From: Nilaparvata lugens
Taxonomy: Eukaryota; Arthropoda; Insecta; Hemiptera; Delphacidae
DNA length: 64,000 nucleotides
Reading direction: 5' to 3'
NCBI RefSeq assembly: GCF_014356525.2
Contig: NC_052509.1
Coordinates: forward strand, 35,460,001-35,524,000
The first letter of the stretch is position 1, and every line of letters starts with the position of its first letter. A program made the translations under genes and the position numbers. Below the pieces are notes generated by a model, which ran no database searches, had not been told where the DNA came from, and saw nothing but the letters and a program-made list of their open reading frames with translations. Of this stretch, positions 55,714-64,000 are shown one piece after another.

Positions 55714-56944
55714 ATGTACGGCGCAGCAATTAGTGAAATTCTGGATGTGGAGACAGACCTTCAGTTTTATAATGATATTACTAAATTTCAGTTCCATACT
55801 CATACAGTATATTCGGGTCAAGAAATAAAAAACTCTGACGAGGCACGTATTGGTATAAATTCTTCAGATGTCTATTCTTTACCTTGCAAATCATTCATAT
55901 TTATTGAGGGAACAGTTAACTGTACAAAACCGGGAACAGACCCAGCCGATGCACCAGTTGCAGCAGACTAGTTGAAGCAGTAACGTAATCGGCAACCTTT
56001 TTGATGAAATACGATATGAATTAGCAGGTCAGCAAATTTCTAAATCAAGATTGATTGGATTAACATCCACAATTAAAGCTATTCTAGTGAAGAATAAGCT
56101 CGATAGAAACACATATCACTTGGCTGGTTTTGACAGAGCAGGATATGAGCTAACGGATAATAAATTCACTTTCTGTGTACCGCTCAAATTAATCCTCCCG
56201 TTTTTTGAAGATTTTCAAAGAATAATTTTAAATTTGAAACAGGAACTCGTCTTATTGAGGTCGCCGACAGATCTAAATTGTGTTGAGTCAGCAAGTGGAA
56301 CAAACGTTAGTGTGAAAATTACAAAACTGCAATGGAGAATGCCCCACATAACTTTAGAAGATCATGTAAGACTGAAATTTTTGAGACTGCTCGATGCTGA
56401 CACTCCACTGAAATTAGGTTTCCGACATTGGGAAATTTGTGAATTACCAAATTTGCAAAATTCACTTAACCATTCTTGGGCAGTTCGCACCACATCAAGT
56501 TTTGATAGTCCAAAATATGTTATAATTGCATTTCAAACTGATCGTAAGAATAAAATTAAAAAATCAATATCTAATTTCGATAGCTGCGGTATTTACAATG
56601 TTAAAGTATATTTGAACAGTGAGTATTATCCATATGAAAATCTGCTAGGTAAAAAGGAGGTATTATACCGCATGTACCTGGATTTCGTGCCCTCATATTA
56701 TAATCATTCAATCAATAGCGAACTCGGAACAGAAATTGACTTTAAAACGTTTTGTGAATCAACACCGCTGATTGTTGTAGATTGTTCACACCAAGCAAGT
56801 CATTTGAAATCATCGACAGATGTTCGTATTGAAATGGAATTTAATAGTGCAGTACCTGCAAATACTTCTGCCTATTGCGTTTTAATTAGCGATCGTGTGA
56901 TGGAGTACACACCTCTGACGAGCATGGTGGAAGAAGTTCAGTAA
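55714..56944 (+). pseudogene. Major capsid protein (double jelly roll), frameshifted
   Basis: The first part is 55714-55971 (ATG, MYGAAISEILDV, with FHTHTVYSGQEI). The second is open from about 55976 to 56944 in another frame, with LFDEIRYELAGQQI, GLTSTIKA, FCVPLKLILPFFEDF, a long central part and a terminal YCVLISDRV. These are the hallmark blocks of the Polinton hexon-like protein. The frames fail to overlap (stops at 55969-55971 and 55973-55975), so at least two small indels within about 25 bases are needed. The length otherwise approximates a full capsid protein. This copy cannot make a normal capsomer. Confidence 0.88.
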
Positions 56945-56957
56945 TTTGCGCACCAGC

Positions 56958-57000
56958 TATATAAGGTGTGCACTCTGACAAATTTGGTTCATTATCAGTT
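56958..57000 (+). promoter_or_regulatory. TATA and initiator-like pair before the BIR-like gene
   Basis: TATATAAGG at 56958-56966 and TCAGTT at 56995-57000. The spacing is about 7-8 bases longer than ideal. ATG follows at 57020. Confidence 0.45.
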
Positions 57001-57019
57001 TCACCTTTGAACAGACAAC

Positions 57020-57946
57020 ATGTCCTATTCTTTGTGTTCTGATATTTTGGACAAGCCACAAACTCGCTCTATTGGTATTCAGTGCGATCTTGATTCTGAT
57101 AGTTTCTATTATGAAGCAAGGTGCAGTACACCGAAGCCGCTGCAGGTGGAGGAGGAGAAACGAGAAGAGGAGGGGAAAGACGAAGGATTCGAGGACCCCG
57201 CCGAAGAGAAAGAAGTGGACAAGCAAGCGAGTGCGAAAATTGCTACAGTTGATCTTCACTGGTTTAAACAAGATTGTAATCAAATTATTGTGAAAGAACT
57301 TGCCATAATTGATTAGTTTAATCATTACATTGTATTCCATTTCAAATCACCATTTGCAAAGACAGAATTGAGTGCAAAATTGTATAACAATGTAACATGG
57401 TTAGAATGTCACTATCATAAAATAAAATGGGAAGATGGAGATTTAGAATACAGTGACTCATTAATACATGATTACCTTGTAGGTTATGAGAAAATTTTCA
57501 CAAAAGGAACTGAGAAAGCAAAGTTTTTAAGAAGATTACATACTAATGTTCAATGTATACCAGAGGATTTTCCAAAACCCGATTTCAGCTTTTTCACTAG
57601 TTCATGGTGTTATGCTGTGTGTAACATTCATAAAAATAGACCAGATGGGCGGTGTTCTTTGTTCTCTGCTCAACATTATAATTCTTTGTTGTTTAAAAAT
57701 ATGTATCAAACAAATAATTTCTTGTGCGAAAACAATCGAATGCAAAGTATGAAAATGGCGCCGATGTACACGAATTCACAGAAAAGAAACTTTGCTCGTT
57801 ATGGATTCTTCTACAACGGAAAAGAGATTCAGTGTGTTTATTGCATGCATGCATTGAGACTGCATAAAGCATGTACATGTTGTCTGTCGTCAATTAATGA
57901 AGAAAGGCCGCTTAATTACTCTATAATAGTACCTGCCTACACATAG
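57020..57946 (+). pseudogene. BIR-like (IAP-like) protein split by a TAG
   Basis: Two segments in one frame, 57020-57316 (98 codons) and 57317-57946, separated only by TAG at 57314-57316; the second has no ATG near its start. The first is acidic (EEEKREEEGKDEGFEDP). The second ends with ARYGFFYNGKEIQCVYC and MHALRLHKACTCC. The LAxxGFxYxGxxDxVxCxxC outline of baculoviral IAP repeats is recognisable, but the usual His/Cys pair downstream is not clearly placed, so zinc binding is uncertain. An earlier Cys-rich part (SSWCYAVCNIHKNRPDGRC) might be a degenerate first repeat. Inhibitor-of-apoptosis genes occur in insect viruses. The function here is inference. Confidence 0.45.
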
Positions 57947-57968
57947 TTTTCTTCATTCGCTCAACAAC

Positions 57969-58244
57969 ATGGATCCGACAAAGTGGTTAGCTGCCGACAA
58001 CGAGTTGGAAGTGAGGTTAAAAAACTGTATTGATTGGTATGATGAATGCGAGATTGCTATTAAGAAATCATCTCGTGAAAATTATAGTTTGGCAAAACAA
58101 TTGAAAGACATTTTTCTAAGCACGGTTAATTTAAATGACATAAGAGACTATCTATGTTATTATCGTCCTCATAATTTGTGTATAGATAAGCTAATTAGAA
58201 TTGAAGATGAAATTATGTATTGTTGTAGTGAAATGTGTAAATAA
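57969..58244 (+). CDS. Unknown 91-residue protein
   Basis: Starts MDPTKWLAADNELEVRLKN and is mostly charged and helical, with a Cys/Tyr-rich second half (YLCYYRPHNLCIDKL, then YCCSEMCK at the end). The stop overlaps AATAAA (58240-58245), a likely polyadenylation signal. It starts 22 bases after the previous gene. No family recognised. Confidence 0.55.
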   Translation: MDPTKWLAADNELEVRLKNCIDWYDECEIAIKKSSRENYSLAKQLKDIFLSTVNLNDIRDYLCYYRPHNLCIDKLIRIEDEIMYCCSEMCK

Positions 58245-58562
58245 ACTTTTTCTATGTTGAAAACAAATTTTTCATTCAGATATTTCCTTGTGCATTTTGG
58301 TTTAGTTTCAGTCTAGACTTGATTGAGCAAGCACGTATCGAAAAAGTTACGCCCACCTCATTTTGCTGTTAGCACGCGAGCTGCAATTAATTTTTTTAGA
58401 AGCGAGATACGCCCTCCTCACAGACATCTGTTACAGCTAAGTACACCTCGTGCCTTATCAATTAATTTTTTTTAGAAGCGAGATACGCCCCCCCTCACAG
58501 ACATCTGTTACAGCTAAGTGCACCTCCTGCCTTATCAATTATAGTTCATAGCAATCAAGGAC
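58245..58562. repeat. Intergenic region with a 76-bp tandem repeat
   Basis: Two copies (58384-58458 and 58459-58536) of a unit containing AGAAGCGAGATACGCCC, CACAGACATCTGTTACAGC and TGCCTTATC. A related half unit (AAAAGTTACGCCCACCTCA) is near 58338. No gene. Confidence 0.8.
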
Positions 58563-58877
58563 ATGCAGTGTTTTAGCTTTGCAAAATTCAAAAAATTAAC
58601 TCGGCTCTTGATGTCAATTTCATTTAATGAATTTGATTCAATTGCAAAGAATATTAAATTTTCAACAGGATTCCAAGATGTTGATTTACCGTTAACAAAA
58701 ACAGAAAATGTACACTTTCCGATTTTATCTGAAATATTCGAACTGCTAGATATTCTAGACAGCGGCCATCTACATTATTGTAGTGCAAATGATTTGTCAA
58801 CTATTGTTACAAATTCCGACGAACTTTGGAAATGCTTGTATGACTTTGCAGATAAAAAATGTAAAAGAACAACTTAG
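58563..58877 (+). CDS. Unknown 104-residue protein, last Polinton gene
   Basis: Starts MQCFSFAKFKKLTRLLMSI, then FDSIAKNIKFSTGF and a helical end (LSEIFELLDILDSG, then DELWKCLYDFADKKC). It lies alone before the right TIR behind the tandem repeat. No family recognised, and the evidence is only an intact frame in the right place. Confidence 0.45.
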   Translation: MQCFSFAKFKKLTRLLMSISFNEFDSIAKNIKFSTGFQDVDLPLTKTENVHFPILSEIFELLDILDSGHLHYCSANDLSTIVTNSDELWKCLYDFADKKCKRTT

Positions 58878-59094
58878 ATCATATACCTCTCTCTGTTGAG
58901 ATATGTCAGACATCAATAGAGCTTGAGTATGACCCCCAAGTGAAATAGGTCTGAGGATATCTATACCTATTTTTGGATATGCTAGCTCATTCTAAATTTA
59001 CTATAGATATTCTCGGAGAAACACTTAAACAATAACGCCTGCGGTTTGTACAGCACATGAAAATTCAATATAAATTGATTGAGTTTTCTTAACT

Positions 59095-59470
59095 GTCAGG
59101 TGGAAAGCAAACCATTATTATTATTAAGCATTAGATGTAGAAATATGGATTCACTTTAATTTGACAGTATAGATGTAGAAATATGGATTCACTTTAATTT
59201 GACAGTATAGATGTAGAAATATGGATTCACTTTAATTTGACAGCATAGATTATTAGATGTAGTAATATGGATTCACTTTAATCTGTCAGTAGAGAATTTT
59301 TCCCTCACAGGGAAATTATTTTTTCCCTCACTCCCCTCACAGGGAAATTATTTTTTCCCTCACTCCCCTCACAGGGAAATTATTTTTTCCCTCACTGAGA
59401 GAGAGAGAGAGAGATCACTCTCTCCTTCTTCATCAACCTCGTCCTCACTGGGGGAGGGGAAGATTAGATT

Positions 59471-59504
<34 letters not shown>

Positions 59505-59554
59505 TAGATTAGATAAGATAAGATAAGAGAGAGAGAGGGAGAGGGAGAAGGAGA

Positions 59555-59596
<42 letters not shown>

Positions 59597-59741
59597 GAGA
59601 GAGAGAGAGGGGGGAAATCTATTTTTAGAAAACACCCCACCCTCCGGGCGGGGGGAAGGGGAGGCGGGATGGACGAGGGGGGAGAGGGGGGAGGGGATTT
59701 CGAGCAAAAAAGTGGCTTCAAAGTCTTGAAATTCATCTACT
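59095..59741 (-). repeat. Right terminal inverted repeat of the Polinton
   Basis: Reverse complement of 41090-41778. It has four instead of five copies of the CTGTCAAATTAAAGTGAATC unit, which accounts for most of the 42-bp length difference. Ends TTCATCTACT. Confidence 0.93.
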
Positions 59742-60350
59742 GGAGTGTGATTCACTAAAATTTGTCAGTATTTTCTTTAAATGGGTTTTCGTTTGTGCGT
59801 AAATGCTGTCGTCGACCATGACAGGGTGAGGATCTCACATTGGGTGAATTTCAATTTGTCTAAATAGCCTAAAAGATTATGTTCAATTATGTTTTAATGG
59901 AGAATCTTGAGTTTATACTTTTTTATACTTTCAAATGGCAATATTTTGATATTATTAGAAATGTTTTTATTCTTCAATAGGCCTCATAAACACAAACAAT
60001 AAAAAGTTATATGATAAGCTGTTTTAGCACATTTGAAATTTGGACAATGTGAATGTCAACCTTAAGTTGTAGGATAGTTAAAATAAGTTAGATAAGAAAG
60101 AGGAGGAATTGGCAGTGAAGGGAAGTTGAGAGAGATGTGTGAAAAAAAGGCAGATGAAGAGTTGACTATATCTATTTCGAATGCTATTATTGTATTTCTT
60201 TGAATAAGAATAATAATAATATTATTAACAATAATAATAATACAGAACGGTGGCTCTGTTTCAAATCAGTGATTCATCGAATTTAAAATTATATTTTCAA
60301 TTCCCTTATAGAGGGAAAACTCTGGAAAGAGAGAGAGAGAGTGAGATTGT
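59742..60350 (+). repeat. Duplicated host segment, left copy, right part
   Basis: Begins with the second GGAGTG target duplication and continues as GGAGTGTGATTCACT, matching 62747 onward. Shared blocks include TTAAAATAAGTTAGATAA, TATTTCGAATGCTATT and GGAAAACTCTGGAAAGAGAG. Between them (about 59870-60065) lies an extra interspersed repeat related to 26460-26690 in reverse orientation. Confidence 0.8.
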
Positions 60351-60359
60351 TTGATTGTG

Positions 60360-61050
60360 GGATGTTCATATATAAAGTCCGTCTGTAGAAGAATTAGATA
60401 TTTATCTTACAAATTCTACCAAAGAAGCAGTATAATTCTGAATAAGAAAAATTTGGTAATGGTCTATCATGCTCTTGTTCAATTCTGCAATATGGCATAG
60501 CTGTTTTGGACGCTGTTTCAACTGTTATATTGATGGATATTATTCGTAGTGCAGAGAATGATTATTAAATTTATCCTAAACAAACCTAGATAACACCCAA
60601 CCGGAATGGTTTCCAGTGACTTCAAGGTAATGACTATATGCCAATTATATAAAAAAACGTCATCAAATACTTGATGAAATTTAAATCCAATTTTCCTCGC
60701 ACTTTAAACTCAATGCTCAGATATGGGCCACTGCTTAGATATGTCACATATCACACCAATAATGAATGTTAATCTATATAAGTGAAATTATAGATGAACC
60801 TTATCCCTTTTCAATAATAAACCTTAGTGACTATTTCTTCCATTTGGAAGTATGAGACTCAAGATTTCTGCTCAGACTATTAAATGCAATGCCATTGTTT
60901 TGGCTACCTATATTTGTAAGAATGGAGTCGCTTAAAGTATTGCTTATCTTTTCACTCTTGCTTTTTTCCCCTCCTTCTCACATTCTTCCCTTTTTTGCTC
61001 TTCCCCACATTTTTTTTTACTTTACACCCTCTACTCGCCTATTACATGGA
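60360..61050 (+). pseudogene. LINE reverse transcriptase remnant
   Basis: The interrupted frame near 60456-60510 reads MVYHALVQFCNMA and AVLDAVSTVI-like sequence, the fingerprint after the palm of CR1/Jockey-type reverse transcriptases (YHALVQSxxxYGIxxWG). The rest is too decayed to follow. Confidence 0.5.
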
Positions 61051-63020
61051 AAACCATTCTTAGTTGACTAGGTATTTTTCCTCCTTTCTTTATTTTCAGC
61101 ACACTCCACACTAAATTTTGTTATTGTATTTTTATTAGGAATTTGTATCTTGAATGTACTATTCTGGTATTTAATTTTTTTGTGTGTTTTTGTGTTGAAT
61201 TGAATAAATTGATTGAATTCTGGTCCACCATGTTGAATCAATTCAATAGTACTCTGATATCCTGAATTACAGTATTAGAATATTAAAACTAGAATCCTGG
61301 TTTCAGTAATTTTTATCAGTAGATACCTCACTCGATATCTCACTTTTTGAAGTGCTTGTTAATGGAAATTGAATTCATCACACTCATACTTCTAGGACCT
61401 AGAATAATCCGCCCTGAAAAAGGCAATTAATCAATCAATCTTCTTCTTGAGATATCTCTCTATCCTTTGTAACCTCTCCAAACTCCAAAGTCCCAAGAAT
61501 GAACATAATGTACCGTGTGGCTGATCTACTTCTTTCTACGTCATCGAAAAAATATTCTGCAGTAGGTTATATAGGTTCATACTCAGTTATCTGAATTGTG
61601 CTGAGTACTGCCCGTCAGGAATAGCATGAGCTCTGAGTTCAAGATGCGCAGTAGCCCGAGAGAGAATTTTAGTGGTGGGGGAAGCATTTGACTCAGTCAC
61701 AACTTGACCTCCGTACGGTGCACATCGTTCCGGTTTGCATATGCCTAATAGCATAAGCAGTAGGAAAGTCAACAATAAGCTCCAGCCACCTCCCCTCTCT
61801 TAGTTTCGAGCGGCCTCCCTACTCTCACTCCATTATCTCTCCTCTCGCGCATCTCACAGTTCATGCTATTCCTGCCCACTAGTAGTTGATTTCAACTCCG
61901 CTTATTCTCTCTCTCTCTCTCTTTCTCACTCTCTCTCTCGGTAGAGAGCTAGTGGGAAGAATACTTCATTCTTTCCAAAGAACGGACATTGATATGTCCA
62001 AAGCTCCGCCAATTTATGTAGATGCAAAACAATATTATCTATTTCATCTATAGTTATTACAAATTGTTTTTTTTTGATATTATATACAGCTCAATAGTTA
62101 TTTTCTTAATTTATATTTTGTAAATAATTCATCCATAATGTTGCTGTATTGTGAGCTATTGTAAATAAGTGTATGAGCCAGTATATATTGTAATCTACAT
62201 AAATAAAGTACTCAATCAATCTCGCTCTCTCTCTTATAGAATAACTCACTGCTTATAACATTCGTTCAGAATAAAGTGCTGAACATTTCTTTCTCACTCG
62301 TTGTTATATTTATCATTGCAGCTGTCGCGTAATCATTTTCGTTTCATCATGATCGTTGGTTCATAATTATTTATGATATCAACAATACAGCTAACTTTGA
62401 TTAACTCTTCACAGTAGCCTACAATTTGAAAAAAAAATGAACGATCTGAAGATGAAATGGGATTTGTAATTGATAATACAATATTGTTTTGTATCTACAT
62501 GAATCGGCCAAGTTTAAACCGTCCATGATTGTCCATTCTTGGAAAATGCTATCATGGATACTATTTTCACTAACACTCCACTGGAAAGATGAAAGTGGAA
62601 AATGGAGTAGAATGTAGAAGTGCAGTGGAGAAAAGGAAAATATATAATGGAGAAGGTCAGCAAAGAAGTTGAGAAAAAAGAGAATAAGAAGAAGTAGAAG
62701 AAAAGAGTAAACAGAAGAAGAAAAGAAAGAGGTGGAAGAAGGAAGAGGAGTGTGATTCACTTGAATCTGTCCAGTATTTCCTATAAGTTAGAATATAGTT
62801 AGATAGTTAAAATAAGTTAGATAATAATGAGGGGGAGTTGGCGGTGAAAAGAAGTTGAAAGAGAAGAAAAAAGTAGAACAAGAGCTGGCTATAACTATTT
62901 CGAATGCTATTGTTGTATCTCTTTGAATAAGAATAATACAAACGTTGGCTCTATTTCAAATCATTGATTCATCAAATTGAATATTTGATGTATAAAAGGA
63001 AAACTCTGGAAAGAGAGAGT
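61050..63020 (+). repeat. Duplicated host segment, right copy with the empty target site
   Basis: Direct counterpart of 39300-41089 plus 59742-60350. GGAGTG at 62747-62752 occurs only once here, so this copy never received the Polinton. It has its own insert at about 61975-62218, a LINE-like 3' end finishing AATAAAGTACTCAATCAATC. Confidence 0.85.
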
Positions 63021-63028
63021 GAGAGAGA

Positions 63029-63452
63029 GAATAGAATAGAATAGAATAAATAGAATAGAATAGAATAGAATAGAATAGATAAATAGAATAGAATAGAATA
63101 GAATAGAATAGAATAGAATAGAATAGAATAGAATAGAATGAATAGAATAGAATATAATAGAATAGAATAGAATAGAATAGAATAGAATAGAATAGAATAG
63201 AATAGAATAGATAGAATAGAATAGAATAGAATAGAATAGAATAGAATAGAATAGATAGATAGAATAGAATAGAATAGAATAGAAGAATAGAATAGAATAG
63301 AATAGAATAGAATAGAATAGAATATAATAGAATAGAATAGAATAGAATGAATAGAATAGAATAGGAATAGAATAGAATAGAATAAATAGAATAGAATAGA
63401 AGAGAATAGAATAGAATAGAGTAGGATAGAATAGAATAGAATAGAATAGAAT
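63029..63452. repeat. (GAATA)n pentanucleotide array
   Basis: About 420 bases of AATAGAATAGAAT with occasional slips. It directly abuts the 3' end of a minus-strand LINE, so it is probably an expanded LINE tail. The long open frame through it is an artefact. Confidence 0.93.
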
Positions 63453-64000
63453 AGCTGTCTTTATTTTTACCTAGGAGGGCGGAGTTAGGGCGCAGCTGGC
63501 CCTCTCTTACACTCAACCCTCCAATACAACGCTAAATAATTACAAGATTAAACAAATCAAATTCAGTAAAAAAATATACAATATTACAAACAAGGTAGAC
63601 TACATAAATATTATTAAAATACAAAAATAATAATCAATGGAGAAAAAAAAACGAAACCTAAATTATAATTGAGATATGAATAGAAATTAGAGAATGAAAC
63701 TGAGAAATAATACAATTTAACAGAAGAAGAAGTAGAAGTAGAAAAAAAAGAAGAAAAAGAAGAAGAAGAAAAAGAAGAAGAAGAGGAAGAAAGAGAAATA
63801 ATAAATTAATATTGAATTGTTTTGAGAAAAAAAAGGGAAGAAAAACTGGCCAATGAACCATTTGCTAGGTCCAGCCACCCACACCACCCCTGATCCACCT
63901 GAAAACAGCCGCGCCAAACCGACAAGGTTTCTCAATTCGCCTAAGCTCAACAAGCAATGTGTTCCACAATCCACAGGCCGTCACAAGAAAGGACTTGTTG
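63453..64000 (-). pseudogene. LINE ORF2 C-terminus and 3' untranslated end
   Basis: From the right edge on the minus strand, an open frame reads NKSFLVTACGLWNTLLVEL, then a RFGAAVFRW block and a stop near 63868. This is the usual LINE C-terminal pattern (FxxxAxxLWNxLPxxLR...F). The following untranslated part contains purine-rich stretches and ends in the pentanucleotide array. The body of the element lies beyond the window. Confidence 0.65.

Larger units (their letters stand above)
41090..59741. mobile_element. Polinton/Maverick-class element, capsid genes present, no PolB
   Basis: 18,652 bp with AGT at the left and ACT at the right end, TIRs of about 689 and 647 bp, and a 6-bp GGAGTG target duplication, all standard for Polintons. 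Gene content supports the class: packaging ATPase, adenain-like protease, penton-like and double-jelly-roll capsid proteins, PLA2-domain protein and integrase remnants. Missing are the protein-primed DNA polymerase B and a complete integrase. Minus-strand genes fill 42.5-48.0 kb and plus-strand genes 48.2-58.9 kb, diverging from about 48 kb. Several genes carry single stops, so the copy is decaying. Confidence 0.93.

Noticed and set aside
62956..63516. 186-codon minus-strand open frame
   Set aside because: It is the (TATTC)n array translated; the frame is open only because the pentanucleotide has no stop in that phase.

Overview
The window is eukaryotic, AT-rich and dominated by transposable elements. 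BEL/Pao, CR1/Jockey-like, Merlin, Helitron and Polinton elements, a spliced first coding exon resembling integrin-linked kinase, and many foldback MITEs sharing the end GCTGCGTTTACACC point to an insect. I think a hemipteran such as a planthopper is most likely, but the species assignment is an impression, not a proof.

Layout. 1-1752: broken non-LTR retrotransposon. 1768-2910: foldback MITE pieces and a 158-bp tandem duplication. 3701-3789 (-): coding exon 1 of an integrin-linked kinase homologue; the rest of that gene lies beyond the left edge. 5668-6247: short Merlin-type DNA transposon with perfect 27-bp inverted repeats and an 8-bp target duplication. 6657-13210 (-): nearly intact BEL/Pao LTR retrotransposon with 443-bp LTRs and a 5-bp target duplication. 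13437-23361: foldback element with 1.6-kb inverted arms; its core is interrupted by a CR1/Jockey-like LINE (about 17.1-21.25 kb). 25007-25736: Helitron. 26-31 kb: repeats. 31.4-34.36 kb (+): candidate small spliced host gene with two alternative last exons. 32.6-38 kb: MITEs and microsatellites. 39-63 kb: a LINE-rich segment present twice in direct orientation; the left copy is split by an 18.65-kb Polinton/Maverick-class element. 63.0-64 kb: pentanucleotide array attached to a LINE end on the minus strand.

The most interesting object is the Polinton-class element, 41090-59741. It has AGT...ACT ends, TIRs of about 650-690 bp, and a GGAGTG target duplication on both sides; the second copy of the host segment preserves the empty site at 62747-62752. 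The minus-strand half carries a coiled-coil protein, a split conserved protein, a packaging ATPase, a truncated second ATPase fused to an integrase C-terminus, a second chromodomain scrap and three small Cys-containing ORFs. The plus-strand half carries a 789-codon protein split by one in-frame TGA, a nine-copy palindromic repeat array, a two-exon gene, then the virion module: PLA2-domain protein, adenain-like protease, penton-like minor capsid protein, a 51-aa ORF and double-jelly-roll major capsid protein. A split BIR-like gene and two small ORFs follow.

I find no protein-primed DNA polymerase B and no complete integrase. In the usual place of a replication gene sits the split protein, whose IYNK and RLE-x-x-x-Y motifs recall replication initiators of the Rep_trans/pT181 type; a repeat array resembling iterons lies directly downstream. 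A Polinton-class element replicating through a Rep-like initiator is the hypothesis most worth testing. This copy is decaying: four genes carry single in-frame stops, the major capsid gene is frameshifted, and the integrase core is deleted.
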